Below, piece after piece: positions 37,037-45,830 of a DNA stretch of 64,000 bases. How positions within the stretch are numbered: the first letter of the stretch is position 1; the number at the start of each line of letters is the position of its first letter. The stretch is from contig NZ_JAHVAI010000010.1 in the NCBI RefSeq assembly GCF_019264375.1, positions 1-64,000 of the forward strand. Direction: 5' to 3'. Position numbers and translations under genes: made by a program. The notes below the pieces were generated by a model. That model saw only the letters and a program-made list of their open reading frames with translations. It made no database searches and was not told the DNA's origin. The stretch is from Sedimentimonas flavescens (lineage in GTDB: Bacteria; Pseudomonadota; Alphaproteobacteria; Rhodobacterales; Rhodobacteraceae).

Positions 37037-38197
37037 ATGAGCGAAGCAGTTGAAATCACGCTTTTATCCGGGGTTCGCGAACTCCCGGCGGCGGTCTGGG
37101 ACGCTTGCGCCTGTCCCGAGGCCGAGGATGGGCGCGCCCGCGACCCGTTCACGACCCACCGTTTCCTGAGCGCGCTTGAGGCCTCCGGCTCGGTCGGGCC
37201 GGGAACCGGGTGGGAGCCGCGCCCGATGATCGCCTCGAAAGGCAGTGAGATCATCGCCGTGGCGCCGCTTTACCTCAAGTCGCACAGCCAGGGCGAATAT
37301 GTCTTTGACCACTCCTGGGCCGATGCCTTCGAGCGGGCCGGCGGGCGCTACTATCCCAAGCTGCTATGCGCGGTGCCTTTCACACCGGTCACCGGGCGGC
37401 GGCTGCTGACCCGACCGGGGCATGAGGTCGAGGGGCGCGCGGCGCTGCTGGCGGGAATGGCGCAGATCACCGGGAATGCCGGGATCTCCTCGGCCCATGT
37501 CACCTTCTGTACCGCAGATGAGGCTGCCCTCGGCAGCGGCGCCGACTACCTCTATCGGCTTGGCCAGCAGTTTCACTGGTTCAACCGCGGCTATGGTTCA
37601 TTCGACGATTTCCTGGAGGATCTGTCCTCGCGCAAGCGCAAGGCCATCCGCAAGGAGCGCGCGCGGGCGCAGGCTTTCGGCGGCACGATCCGCGCGCTGA
37701 CCGGCGAGGCGATCGAGCCCGCGCACTGGCAGGCGATGTGGGAATTCTATCAAGACACCGGCAGCCGCAAATGGGGTCTCCCCTACCTGACGCGGGCGTT
37801 CTTCGATCTGCTGCACGAGATGCGCGACGATGTGCTTTTGGTGATCGCCGAGCGCGATGGCCAGCCCGTCGCCGGGGCGCTGAACCTGATCGGGCGCGAG
37901 GCACTTTTCGGCCGTTACTGGGGCTGCGTCGAAGACCATGCCTTTCTGCACTTCGAACTTTGTTACCATCAGGCGGTGGACTGGGCCATCGCGCAGGGGT
38001 TGGCGCGGGTTGAGGCGGGGGCCCAGGGCGCACACAAACTGGCGCGCGGATACCTTCCCGTGCCGACCCATTCGCTGCACTGGATCGGGCACCCGGGCTT
38101 GCGCCACGCCGTCGCGGATTATCTTGAGGCCGAGCGCGCGGCCGTTGAGGAAGATATCGCCGCACTCACCGATCTTGGTCCGTTTCGCGGCGGCTAA
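37037..38197 (+). CDS. GNAT/FemAB-like acyltransferase (DUF482)
   Basis: 386 residues. Family of large GNAT-fold proteins (peptidogalycan/FemAB-like, DUF482): DPFTTHRFLSALEASGSVG, RPMIASKGSEIIAVAPLYLKSHS, GEYVFDHSWADAFERAGG, RRKAIRKERARA-type basic stretch, FFDLLHEMRDDVLLVIAERDGQPVAGAL and VEAGAQGAHKLARGY. The substrate is unknown. AAAAGGAAAAGGC precedes the ATG. It is soluble and follows the GDPD gene in the same direction. Confidence 0.82.
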   Translation: MSEAVEITLLSGVRELPAAVWDACACPEAEDGRARDPFTTHRFLSALEASGSVGPGTGWEPRPMIASKGSEIIAVAPLYLKSHSQGEYVFDHSWADAFERAGGRYYPKLLCAVPFTPVTGRRLLTRPGHEVEGRAALLAGMAQITGNAGISSAHVTFCTADEAALGSGADYLYRLGQQFHWFNRGYGSFDDFLEDLSSRKRKAIRKERARAQAFGGTIRALTGEAIEPAHWQAMWEFYQDTGSRKWGLPYLTRAFFDLLHEMRDDVLLVIAERDGQPVAGALNLIGREALFGRYWGCVEDHAFLHFELCYHQAVDWAIAQGLARVEAGAQGAHKLARGYLPVPTHSLHWIGHPGLRHAVADYLEAERAAVEEDIAALTDLGPFRGG

Positions 38198-38251
38198 GAA
38201 ATGCTTGGCCGCCCGCTGCGGCGCGCTATGTGGATAAAAAAGGAGGATACC

Positions 38252-38611
38252 ATGGCGAAGGTTGAACTTCTTTCCCTCGATGAGCGGCAGGCTCTGCTGC
38301 CACCTTTGGAAGAGACCGGCTGGCGCGCCGACCCGGAGGCGGACGCGATCCGCAAGGTCTGGAAATTCCGCAATTTCTCACAGGCTTGGGGGTTCATGTC
38401 CCGCGCGGCGCTGATCTCCGAGAAGATGAACCACCACCCGGACTGGCGTAACGTGTTCAATGTCGTGGATGTCACGCTCAGCACGCATAGCTGCGGCGGG
38501 ATGAGCATTCTCGATGTGGAACTGGCCCGCGCGCTGGATGCGCTGCCGTCCGAGGCGGTGATCGAGCAGGACCATTCGCAGCCCATCGCCTGTCTTTGCG
38601 GTCAGGCCTGA
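38252..38611 (+). CDS. phhB: Pterin-4a-carbinolamine dehydratase
   Basis: 119 residues. It dehydrates 4a-hydroxy-tetrahydropterin. Core MNHHPDWRNVFNVVDVTLSTH with H61, H62 and H79 is the active site. The C-terminal extension of about 30 residues after LDVELARALDALP ends CLCGQA, with a Cys-x-Cys-Gly not seen in short members; whether it binds metal is unknown. No phenylalanine hydroxylase gene is nearby, so the role is not phenylalanine degradation by context. AAGGAGGATACC precedes the ATG. Confidence 0.85.
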   Translation: MAKVELLSLDERQALLPPLEETGWRADPEADAIRKVWKFRNFSQAWGFMSRAALISEKMNHHPDWRNVFNVVDVTLSTHSCGGMSILDVELARALDALPSEAVIEQDHSQPIACLCGQA

Positions 38612-38613
38612 TT

Positions 38614-38680
38614 GCGCCTGCCTGCGCAGGCGCCCGGGGGGGGGGGGGGGGGGGCGGGCGCCCCCCCCCCCCGCCTGCCC
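38614..38680. repeat. G19/C12 homopolymer hairpin between phhB and peroxiredoxin
   Basis: A first hairpin GCGCCTG/CAGGCGC (38614-38633) is followed by 19 consecutive G (38636-38654), CGGGCG, and 12 consecutive C (38661-38672). It separates two converging genes and may form a bidirectional terminator. Homopolymers this long are unusual and may be partly miscounted in sequencing. Confidence 0.6.
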
Positions 38681-38683
38681 TTG

Positions 38684-39172
38684 TCAGAACGACTCGAGCA
38701 TCGTCTCGCCCGAAGAGGTTTCGCACACGCCGCCGTTCTCCTCCTTGTTGAGTACCTTGACGACACCGTCCTCGACCAGCATCGCGTAGCGCGACGAGCG
38801 GTTGATCAGGCCGATCGGCGGGGCGGTGAAATCCATCCCGATCGCCTTGGTGAAGGCACATTCCGAATCGCCCAGCATGGTGATGCCCGCCGCCGTCGCG
38901 CCGGTGAACTCACCCCAGGCCTTGAGCACGAAGGGATCGTTGACCGCGAGGCAGATGATCTCATCCACACCCTTGGCCATCAGCTTGTCCTTGGTGCGGA
39001 TGAACGAGGGGACATGGGCGGTCGTGCAAGGCCCGGTGTAGGCCCCCGGCAGACCAAACAGCACCACGCGGCGGCCCGCCAGCTTGGCGCCCAGATCGAC
39101 GGCTTCCGGCCCGTTCTCTCCCATTTTCAGCAGCGTGGCGCCGGGAAGCTTGTCCCCTACCGTAATACCCAT
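38684..39172 (-). CDS. Peroxiredoxin, Prx5-like
   Basis: 162 residues. Reduces hydroperoxides. The peroxidatic cysteine is C49 in GLPGAYTGPCTTAHVPSF. KGVDEIICLAVNDPFVLKAW and GINRSSRYAMLVEDG-type blocks fit the Prx5 (glutaredoxin-dependent, type II) branch. GGGAGAAACAC precedes the ATG; an in-frame extension to 39313 overlaps the ferredoxin reductase promoter and is rejected. Divergent from the reductase at 39249. Confidence 0.9.
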   Translation of the reverse strand: MGITVGDKLPGATLLKMGENGPEAVDLGAKLAGRRVVLFGLPGAYTGPCTTAHVPSFIRTKDKLMAKGVDEIICLAVNDPFVLKAWGEFTGATAAGITMLGDSECAFTKAIGMDFTAPPIGLINRSSRYAMLVEDGVVKVLNKEENGGVCETSSGETMLESF

Positions 39173-39248
39173 GTGTTTCTCCCTTCGCGTTGCACAGGTT
39201 TGCCCGGAGGATATAGGGTCGGCGCGGAAAGTGACCAGAGGTGATGGT

Positions 39249-40445
39249 ATGGCAGGCATCGTGATTGTGGGGGGCGGGCAGGCGGCGGCCTCGATGGCGG
39301 CAAAGCTACGCACGCTTGGCTATGCGTGGGAAGTGACGATCATCGGCGACGAACCGGTGCCCCCCTACCAGCGCCCGCCGCTCTCGAAGGCCTATCTGCT
39401 CGGCGATATGCCGCTGGAGCGCCTGACCCTGCGCGCTGACGACTGGTGGGCTGCCAACAACATCCGCCTGATGACCGGCACGCGCGTGACCGCGATCGAC
39501 CGCGCCGCGCGGCAGGTGCGGATGGGCAGCGAGGTGCTTGGCTATGACCAGCTTGCGCTCTGCACCGGCGCCACGCCGCGCTGGCTGCCGGAGGGCATCG
39601 GCGGCCGCCTTCCCGGCGTTCATGTCGTGCGCACCTTGGCCGATGTCGATGCTATGGCGCCCGAGTTCGTCGCGGGGCGGCGCCTCGTGGTGATTGGCGG
39701 GGGCTATATCGGGCTTGAGGCCGCCGCCGTCGCCCGCAAGCTTGGGCTGACCGTCACCGTGATCGAGGCCGCTCCGCGCATCCTTGGGCGCGTGGCCTGC
39801 GCTGAGACAGCCGACGCGATCCGCGCGCTGCACAACGCGCGTGGGGTTGAGGTTATCGAGGGCACCGGCCTCACGCGCCTGACTGGAACCGACCGCGTGA
39901 CCGGTGCAGAGCTGGCCGATGGCCGGGTGATCGAGGCCGATTTCGTCATCGTCGGGATTGGCGTCACCCCGGCCAGCGCCCTCGCCGAGGCGGCAGGTCT
40001 GGAGGTCGAGAACGGGATCAAGGTGGATGCCAACTGCCGCACCTCGGACCCGGCGATCTGGGCGGCGGGCGATTGCGCCTCGTTCCCCTCCGGCGATGGA
40101 CGCATCCGGTTGGAATCGGTGGGTAATGCCATCGACATGGCCGAGACCGTGGCCGAGAACATGCTGGGGGCGAGCCGCGCCTATGCTCCGAAAGCGTGGT
40201 TCTGGTCGGACCAATTCGACGCCAAGCTGCAAATCGCTGGCCTCAACGCGGGGTACGATCAGGTCGTGACCAGAGGCGGGGACGGTCAAAGCTTCTGGTA
40301 CTTCCGCACAGGCCAGTTGATCGCGGTCGACGCGCTGAACGACGCCCGCGCCTACATGATCGGCAAACGTCTGATCGAGGGGGGCAAGCAGGTCTCACCG
40401 GACGAGGTTGCCTCTACGACCGACCTGAAGGCGTTGATGAAATGA
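39249..40445 (+). CDS. Ferredoxin/putidaredoxin reductase-like FAD oxidoreductase
   Basis: 398 residues. FAD- and NAD(P)H-binding: VIVGGGQAAASMAAKLR (FAD Rossmann), the CTGATPR-type ATG motif, VVIGGGYIGLEAAAVARKLG (NAD site, about 148-167), and WAAGDCASFPSG (second FAD motif). C-terminal reductase domain with WFWSDQFDAKLQIAGL. Like putidaredoxin/rubredoxin-type reductases it should pass electrons to a small ferredoxin; the partner is not in the window. It overlaps rsmD by 4 nt. Confidence 0.88.
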   Translation: MAGIVIVGGGQAAASMAAKLRTLGYAWEVTIIGDEPVPPYQRPPLSKAYLLGDMPLERLTLRADDWWAANNIRLMTGTRVTAIDRAARQVRMGSEVLGYDQLALCTGATPRWLPEGIGGRLPGVHVVRTLADVDAMAPEFVAGRRLVVIGGGYIGLEAAAVARKLGLTVTVIEAAPRILGRVACAETADAIRALHNARGVEVIEGTGLTRLTGTDRVTGAELADGRVIEADFVIVGIGVTPASALAEAAGLEVENGIKVDANCRTSDPAIWAAGDCASFPSGDGRIRLESVGNAIDMAETVAENMLGASRAYAPKAWFWSDQFDAKLQIAGLNAGYDQVVTRGGDGQSFWYFRTGQLIAVDALNDARAYMIGKRLIEGGKQVSPDEVASTTDLKALMK

Positions 40446-41005
40446 GGATCATCGGAGGCGAGAAACGCGGCCTGAAACTGGCCGAGGTCGGCGAAGGCGA
40501 CGCGCGTGCACATCTGCGTCCGACGACGGATCGCGTGCGCGAGTCGATCTTCAACCTGCTCATCAACGGCACCCACGGCAACCCGGTGCCCGGTGCGCGC
40601 GTGCTGGATCTGTTCGCCGGCACCGGCGCACTCGGGCTCGAAGCACTCTCGCGCGGCGCGGCGCGGGTGGCTTTCGTCGATGACGGCGCGGCATCGCGCG
40701 CGCTCTTGCGCCGCAATATCGAGCTGATGCGGGCCATGGGCGTGACCGATGTGTGGCGACGCGATGCCACGAACATGGGTCCCTGCCGGGGCGCGGGCTA
40801 CGATCTGATCTTCCTCGACCCGCCCTATGGCAAGGGGTTGGGGGAGAAAGCCCTGGCTTCCTGCCTCGAGAACGGCTGGATCGCGCCGGGCGCGATGATC
40901 GTCTGGGAGGAAAGCCTGCCCCCCGCGGTGCCTGCGCCGCTCGAACAGATCGACCAGCGCAAGTATGGCGACACGCTCGTTACCCTAGCCCGGATGCCCG
41001 CATGA
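40442..41005 (+). CDS. rsmD: 16S rRNA (guanine966-N2)-methyltransferase
   Basis: 187 residues. Methylates G966 of 16S rRNA with S-adenosylmethionine. MRIIGGEKRGLKL is the family start. RPTTDRVRESIFNLL, VLDLFAGTGALGLEALSRGA (AdoMet motif I, about 54-73) and the catalytic FLDPPYGKG (motif IV) follow. Start and stop overlap both neighbours (ATGA each). Confidence 0.94.
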   Translation: MRIIGGEKRGLKLAEVGEGDARAHLRPTTDRVRESIFNLLINGTHGNPVPGARVLDLFAGTGALGLEALSRGAARVAFVDDGAASRALLRRNIELMRAMGVTDVWRRDATNMGPCRGAGYDLIFLDPPYGKGLGEKALASCLENGWIAPGAMIVWEESLPPAVPAPLEQIDQRKYGDTLVTLARMPA

Positions 41006-41649
41006 AACCCTCCGCCGTTCTGTTCGATTGCGACGGCGTCCTTGTCGACAGCGAACCCGCGACCTTCGCGCTGATCCAGGAGGATTTCGCCACCTACGGC
41101 CTCAAGCTCAGTATCGCGGAACTGGAGCAGATGTTCATCGGCGGCACCATCGAAGGGGTCGCCCGTCAGGGCCGCGCTCTGGGCGCCCATCTGCCCACCG
41201 ATTGGGTGGAAAGCTATTATGAGAGGCTCTACGCGCGCCTGCGCTCGGGGACAGAGCTTATGCCGGGGATACGGGATCTCCTCGATACGCTCGACGCGAA
41301 GGGCATTCCCTACGCAGTCGGCTCAAACGGCCGGATGGCCAAGATGGAGGCGACCCTCGGGCAACACCCCGATATCAGGGCGCGGCTCGAGGGGCGGCTA
41401 TTCTCGGGACAGGATCTGGGTTGTCCGAAGCCCGCGCCCGACCTCTACCTGATTGCGGCACGCAGCCTTGGCGCCGATCCCTCGCGTTGCGTCGTTATCG
41501 AGGACAGCCCAACCGGCGCCCGCGCGGCGCGCGCCGCGGGAATGCGCTGCCTTGGTTTTGCGCCCCATGGCCCCAATCCAAGACTGGCTGCCGAAGGGGC
41601 GGAGATTTTCACAGCCATGCGTAAAGTCCCTTCGCTTCTTGGGATCTGA
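41002..41649 (+). CDS. HAD-family hydrolase (beta-phosphoglucomutase/phosphatase-like)
   Basis: 215 residues, HAD subfamily IA. Motif I FDCDGVLVDSE (nucleophile D about 9, acid D 11), motif II VGSNGRMAKM, Lys motif GCPKPAPDLY, motif IV VVIEDSPTGARAA. The cap domain is alpha-helical. Resembles sugar-phosphate phosphatases or beta-phosphoglucomutase. Substrate unknown. Follows rsmD with a 4-nt overlap. Confidence 0.87.
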   Translation: MKPSAVLFDCDGVLVDSEPATFALIQEDFATYGLKLSIAELEQMFIGGTIEGVARQGRALGAHLPTDWVESYYERLYARLRSGTELMPGIRDLLDTLDAKGIPYAVGSNGRMAKMEATLGQHPDIRARLEGRLFSGQDLGCPKPAPDLYLIAARSLGADPSRCVVIEDSPTGARAARAAGMRCLGFAPHGPNPRLAAEGAEIFTAMRKVPSLLGI

Positions 41650-41657
41650 CCTTGCAG

Positions 41658-41779
41658 CCGGGGGTTTCGCACCCCCGGACCCCCGCGAGGTATTTTCGCG
41701 AAGAAGAACACTCATTTCTCCTTGTTGAAATACCTCGGGGGTGAGGCGCGAAGCGCCGAGGGGGCAGCGCCCCCTCACC
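41658..41779. repeat. Dispersed intergenic repeat, copies 3 and 4 (inverted)
   Basis: Plus-strand copy at 41658-41709: CCGGGGG/CCCCCGG hairpin, CGCGAGGTATTTTC, GAAGAAGAA. Second copy in opposite orientation at about 41722-41779: TTGAAATACCTCGGGGG then GGGGGCAGCGCCCCC. The two AAGAAGAA/TTGTTGAAA ends face each other. It fills the gap between the HAD gene and the SRP RNA promoter. Confidence 0.65.
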
Positions 41780-41816
41780 CGACCGGACAAGAATGTCCCG
41801 CGCGACGGCGGAAGGC

Positions 41817-41845
41817 TTGCGAATCCGGTCGCATGCCCCTATATC
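41817..41845 (+). promoter_or_regulatory. Promoter of the SRP RNA gene
   Basis: TTGCGA (41817-41822) and TATATC (41840-41845) with exactly 17 bp between. The predicted start, 7-8 nt after the -10, coincides with the 5' end of the SRP RNA deduced from base pairing. Confidence 0.65.
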
Positions 41846-41852
41846 CAGCCGC

Positions 41853-41946
41853 GAGAGGTTGGCGCGGGCGAGCGCCTCGCCAACCCGGTCAGGTCCGGAA
41901 GGAAGCAGCCGCAACGAGCCCCGCTTGGGTCGATGTCCAGCCTCTC
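41853..41946 (+). ncRNA. ffs: Signal recognition particle RNA (4.5S-type)
   Basis: 94 nt. The invariant SRP loop is present: GGTCAGGTCCGGAAGGAAGC at 41887-41906 (helix 8 with GGAA tetraloop). The 5' end GAGAGGTTGG pairs with 3' CCAGCCTCTC to close the molecule. Small bacterial type, without an Alu domain. It binds Ffh for co-translational membrane targeting. It precedes dnaX, as in many proteobacteria. The ends are inferred from pairing, give or take a few bases. Confidence 0.92.
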
Positions 41947-42017
41947 ACCCTCTCTCCACATCGGTTTGACTTGGCCCGCCCCGCGGATAGACTGCGGCGC
42001 GACGAGAGGAGACGCGC

Positions 42018-43787
42018 ATGTCCGACACGCCCGAGACCGGCTATCAGGTTCTGGCCCGCAAGTATCGACCGGCGACCTTTTCCGACCTGATCGGGCAAGA
42101 GGCGATGGTGCGTACGCTCAAGAACGCCTTCGCCGCAGACCGGATCGCCCATGCTTTCGTGATGACCGGCGTTCGCGGGGTGGGCAAGACCACCACGGCG
42201 CGGATCATCGCAAAGGGCCTCAACTGCGTTGGCCTCGATGGCAAGGGCGGCGCCACGACCGAGCCATGCCTGCAATGTGAGCATTGCAAGGCCATCGCCG
42301 AAGGGCGCCATGTCGATGTGATGGAAATGGACGCGGCCTCGCGCACCGGCGTGGGCGACATCCGCGAGATCATCGAGAGCGTGCATTACCGGGCGGCCTC
42401 GGCGCGCTACAAGGTCTATATCATCGACGAGGTGCACATGCTCTCGACCAGCGCATTTAACGCGCTGCTCAAGACGCTTGAGGAACCGCCCGCCCACGTC
42501 AAATTCATCTTCGCCACGACCGAGATCCGCAAGGTTCCCGTCACGGTGCTTTCCCGCTGCCAGCGTTTTGATCTCAAGCGGATCGAGCCCGAGGTGATGA
42601 TGGCCCATCTGGCCCGCGTAGCCGAGAAGGAAGGCGCGCGGCTTGCGCCCGACGCGATGGCGCTGATCACCCGCGCCGCCGAAGGCTCGGTGCGCGATGC
42701 GATGTCGCTGATGGATCAGGCGATTGCCCATGGCGCGGGCGAGACCACGGCTGAACAGGTGCGCGCCATGTTGGGGCTCGCGGACCGGGCGCGGGTGCTC
42801 GATCTCTTCGACATGATCCTCAAGGGCGATGCCGCGGGCGCGCTGACCGAGATCGGCTCACAGTATTCCGACGGGGCCGACCCGATGGCGGTGCTGCGCG
42901 ATCTGGCCGAGATCACGCATTGGGTCTCGGTCATCAAGATCACGCCCGAGGCGGCTGACGATCCGACCGTTCCGCCCGAGGAGCGCACGCGCGGTCAGGC
43001 GCTGGCCGCCGCGATCCCGATGCGGGTGCTGAGCCGCTTCTGGCAGATGCTGCTCAAGGCCATCGAGGAGGTCGCCAATGCGCCCAATGCGATGATGGCC
43101 GCCGAGATGGCGATCATCCGCCTGACCCATGTCGCCGACCTGCCGGACCCTGAGACGCTGATGCGCAAGATCCAGTCCGGGCCGGGCGGCTCGGCCGGGC
43201 GCGGATCGGCGCCGGGCGGCGGGCCGGGGAATGGGCCGACCGCACAGGCAGAGCCGATGGCCGGGGCAACCATGCGCGGGATCTATGGCACGCCTGTTGC
43301 GCGGGCGGGCAACGCGGCCGTGGCGCGGGCCGCGCAGACCGAAACCGCACTAGCGCGCTTTGCCCGCTTCGAAGACGTGGTCGAACTGATCAGCCGGATG
43401 CGCGACGTCAAGCTGCTGCTCGATGTCGAGAAATGCGTGCGCCTTGTGCGTTACGCACCCGGCCGGATCGAGTTCCAGCCGACCGAGGACGCGCCGCGCG
43501 ATCTGGCGGCAACGCTCTCGCAGCGGCTTGCGGGCTGGACCGGGGCGCGGTGGGGTGTTTCGATCGTCTCCGAGGGCGGCGCGGAAACCATCGCCGAGAT
43601 CCGCAACGCCGACCGCCGTGCCGCCGAGGCCGAGGCGCGCTCGAACCCGGTGATTGCGGCGATTTTCGAGGCCTTCCCGAAGGCTGCCTTCGACGATATC
43701 ACCACCGCCGCACAGATCGCTCTTGAGCAGCAGGCCGAAGCCCTGCCCGAGGTCGAAGACGAATGGGATCCTTTCGAGGACAATTAA
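42018..43787 (+). CDS. dnaX: DNA polymerase III gamma/tau subunit
   Basis: 589 residues. Clamp-loader ATPase. LARKYRPATFSDLIGQE, Walker A GVRGVGKTTT at 51-60, zinc module with C70, C84, C87 and C90, Walker B IIDEVHMLS, and the SRC motif LSRCQRF. The middle region is Gly/Ala/Pro-rich (about 380-430) before the C-terminal alpha-subunit binding part. GAGGAGACGCGC precedes the ATG. Linked to ybaB and recR 10 bp and 1 bp apart downstream, the usual order. Confidence 0.95.
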   Translation: MSDTPETGYQVLARKYRPATFSDLIGQEAMVRTLKNAFAADRIAHAFVMTGVRGVGKTTTARIIAKGLNCVGLDGKGGATTEPCLQCEHCKAIAEGRHVDVMEMDAASRTGVGDIREIIESVHYRAASARYKVYIIDEVHMLSTSAFNALLKTLEEPPAHVKFIFATTEIRKVPVTVLSRCQRFDLKRIEPEVMMAHLARVAEKEGARLAPDAMALITRAAEGSVRDAMSLMDQAIAHGAGETTAEQVRAMLGLADRARVLDLFDMILKGDAAGALTEIGSQYSDGADPMAVLRDLAEITHWVSVIKITPEAADDPTVPPEERTRGQALAAAIPMRVLSRFWQMLLKAIEEVANAPNAMMAAEMAIIRLTHVADLPDPETLMRKIQSGPGGSAGRGSAPGGGPGNGPTAQAEPMAGATMRGIYGTPVARAGNAAVARAAQTETALARFARFEDVVELISRMRDVKLLLDVEKCVRLVRYAPGRIEFQPTEDAPRDLAATLSQRLAGWTGARWGVSIVSEGGAETIAEIRNADRRAAEAEARSNPVIAAIFEAFPKAAFDDITTAAQIALEQQAEALPEVEDEWDPFEDN

Positions 43788-43797
43788 GGAGAACACG

Positions 43798-44142
43798 ATG
43801 TTCAAGGGCTTGGGCCAACTGGGCGACATGGCCAAGATGATGAAGGCCGCCAAGGATATGCAGGAGCGCATGGCGGCGCTTCAGGAAGAGCTGAGCACGA
43901 TCGTCGTCGTGGGCGAATCCGGTGCGGGGCTGGTGCAAGCAAGCGCCACGGCCAAGGGAGAGCTGACCGGGCTGTCGATTGACCCCTCGATCCTCGTGGC
44001 TTCGGAAAAGGAAGTGGTCGAGGATCTGATCCTGGCCGCGATCAAGGAAGCGCAGCACAAGGCCAAACTGCGCGAGATCGAAGAGCAGAAGAAGCTGCTT
44101 CAGGAACTCGGCCTGCCTGCCGACATGCCGCTGCCAACCTGA
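43798..44142 (+). CDS. ybaB: YbaB/EbfC family nucleoid-associated protein
   Basis: 114 residues. Small DNA-binding protein of the YbaB/EbfC family, dimeric tweezer fold. [20 protein letters not shown]-type N-terminus with amphipathic helix, [20 protein letters not shown], and a terminal charged helix. AAGGAGAACACG precedes the ATG. Between dnaX and recR. Confidence 0.93.
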   Translation: MFKGLGQLGDMAKMMKAAKDMQERMAALQEELSTIVVVGESGAGLVQASATAKGELTGLSIDPSILVASEKEVVEDLILAAIKEAQHKAKLREIEEQKKLLQELGLPADMPLPT

Positions 44143-44143
44143 G

Positions 44144-44743
44144 ATGAGCGGCGCGCGCGACGAGATCGAGGAGCTGATCGCGCTGATGGCGCGACTGCCG
44201 GGGCTTGGGCCCCGCTCGGCCCGGCGCGCGGTGCTGCATCTGATCCGCAAGCGCGCCGGGTTGATGGCGCCGCTTGCGCAGATGATGGCCCATGTGGCCG
44301 AGACCGCCCGCGAATGCGCGCGTTGCGGCAATATCTCGGTCGGGGCTATCTGCGACATCTGCGAGAACCCGGCCCGCGCCACCGGCGAGATCTGCGTGGT
44401 CGAGGATGTCGCCGATCTCTGGGCGATGGAGCGTGGCGGCGCCTTCAAGGGGCGCTACCATGTGCTTGGCGGCACGCTGAGCGCGCTGGATGCGGTCGGC
44501 CCCGAGGAACTCGGCATCCCGAAGCTGATCGAGCGCGTCGGCACCGAGGGCGTGCGCGAGGTGATCCTGGCGCTCAATGCCACGGTCGAGGGGCAGACCA
44601 CCGCGCATTACATCGCCGAGGCGCTCGAGGGCCGCGATCTGCGGATCACGAGCCTCGCGCAGGGCGTGCCGATCGGGGGCGAGCTTGATTACCTTGACGA
44701 CGGCACGATTCAGGCCGCGCTTCGCGCCCGGCGCAGTTTCTGA
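44144..44743 (+). CDS. recR: Recombination protein RecR
   Basis: 199 residues. Acts with RecO (17.7 kb) at DNA gaps. HhH motif [17 protein letters not shown] at 18-34, zinc finger C58, C61, C70, C73 and the Toprim domain [15 protein letters not shown] with [16 protein letters not shown]. The stop TGA overlaps the next ATG by 1 nt. Confidence 0.96.
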   Translation: MSGARDEIEELIALMARLPGLGPRSARRAVLHLIRKRAGLMAPLAQMMAHVAETARECARCGNISVGAICDICENPARATGEICVVEDVADLWAMERGGAFKGRYHVLGGTLSALDAVGPEELGIPKLIERVGTEGVREVILALNATVEGQTTAHYIAEALEGRDLRITSLAQGVPIGGELDYLDDGTIQAALRARRSF

Positions 44744-45102
44744 TGGCGACATCCCCGGAAACCGCCGAGTTCCTGTTGGAGCAGTTGGGGGATCGGGTCC
44801 GGCTGCGGCGCATGTTCGGCGAATATGCCGTCTATGCGGGCGGCAAGACAGTCGCGCTGCTCTGTGACGATGCGCTTTTCGTGCGGCAGATCCCCGAGGC
44901 CAGCGCCTATCTTGGCGATCCGGTCGCGGGTTTTCCCTATCCCGGCGCAAAGCCCTGGTGGCGGGTTGAGGCGGACCAGTGGGAGGACGCCAACTGGCTG
45001 AAGGGCCTGATCGCGGTCATGGAGGCAGCACTGCCCGAGCCTGCGCAGAAGAAACGGCGGAAATCCGGACAAGAGGCGCGCGGAGCGGGCGGCAAGGATT
45101 GA
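44743..45102 (+). CDS. TfoX N-terminal domain protein
   Basis: 119 residues. Matches the TfoX N-terminal domain: VRLRRMFGEYAVYAGGKTVALLCDDALFVR and a Trp-rich FPYPGAKPWWRVEADQWED. The C-terminal TfoX domain is absent. The basic tail (KKRRKSGQEARG) suggests nucleic-acid contact. The competence role of full TfoX should not be assumed. One-nt overlap with recR (TGATG). Confidence 0.82.
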   Translation: MATSPETAEFLLEQLGDRVRLRRMFGEYAVYAGGKTVALLCDDALFVRQIPEASAYLGDPVAGFPYPGAKPWWRVEADQWEDANWLKGLIAVMEAALPEPAQKKRRKSGQEARGAGGKD

Positions 45103-45157
45103 ACGCCCCGCGCCCGCCCGCTATCAGGGTAGAAACCCGTTTCACCCGAGTATCCTC

Positions 45158-45823
45158 ATGAACCGACTTTATCACGTCGCGCTCTCGCCCTTTTGCCGCA
45201 AGGTCCGGCTGACGCTGGCCGAGAAGAAGATCGAGGTCGAGCTGGTCGAGGAGCGCTACTGGGAACAGCATCCCGATTTCCTGCGCCGCAATCCGGCGGG
45301 CAAAGTTCCGGTCTTGCGTATCGACAGCCGAGTGATGAGCGAAAGCCAGGCGATTTGCGAATACCTGGAAGAGACCGTTCCGCAGCCGCCCCTGATGCCG
45401 CGCGACGCCGAGGCGCGCTATGAAGTGCGCCGCCTCTGCGCCTGGTTCGACGACAAGTTCAACGAGGAAGTCACCCGCAAGGTGATGGGCGAGCGGGTCT
45501 GGAAAAAGATCATGAAGAAGGGTTATCCCGACAGCAAGACCGTCAAGGAAGGGCTTGGCGCGATCAAGTATCACCTCGATTACATGGGGTGGCTCTTGGA
45601 TCAGCGGCGCTGGCTGGCGGGGGACAACATGACGCTGGCGGATTTCGCGGCGGCCGCGCATCTGAGCTGTCTGGACTATATCTCGGACGTGGACTGGAAC
45701 CGCTCGGAGACCGTCAAGGACTGGTATGCCAAGATCAAGTCGCGCCCGGCCTTCCGGTCCTTGCTGGCCGATCAATTGCCGGGAATGCCGCCCTCGCCGC
45801 AATATGCCGAGCTGGATTTCTGA
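45158..45823 (+). CDS. fzlA: Glutathione S-transferase-like protein, probable FzlA homologue
   Basis: 221 residues. GST fold: thioredoxin-like N-terminal domain starting LYHVALSPFCRKVRLTLAEKK with NPAGKVPVLRID and SESQAICEYLEE, then the helical domain with LAGDNMTLADFAAAAHLSCLDYI. In Caulobacter the GST-like FzlA binds FtsZ and is needed for division, and it often neighbours queG as here. The match is by resemblance and context; an ordinary GST is the alternative. It is preceded by a 55-bp gap after the TfoX gene. Confidence 0.68.
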   Translation: MNRLYHVALSPFCRKVRLTLAEKKIEVELVEERYWEQHPDFLRRNPAGKVPVLRIDSRVMSESQAICEYLEETVPQPPLMPRDAEARYEVRRLCAWFDDKFNEEVTRKVMGERVWKKIMKKGYPDSKTVKEGLGAIKYHLDYMGWLLDQRRWLAGDNMTLADFAAAAHLSCLDYISDVDWNRSETVKDWYAKIKSRPAFRSLLADQLPGMPPSPQYAELDF

Positions 45824-45830
45824 GCGCGAC

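Noticed and set aside
41398-41850. Several short open frames across the repeat and SRP RNA region
   Set aside because: They run through the inverted repeats and the RNA gene, with no coding-like composition.
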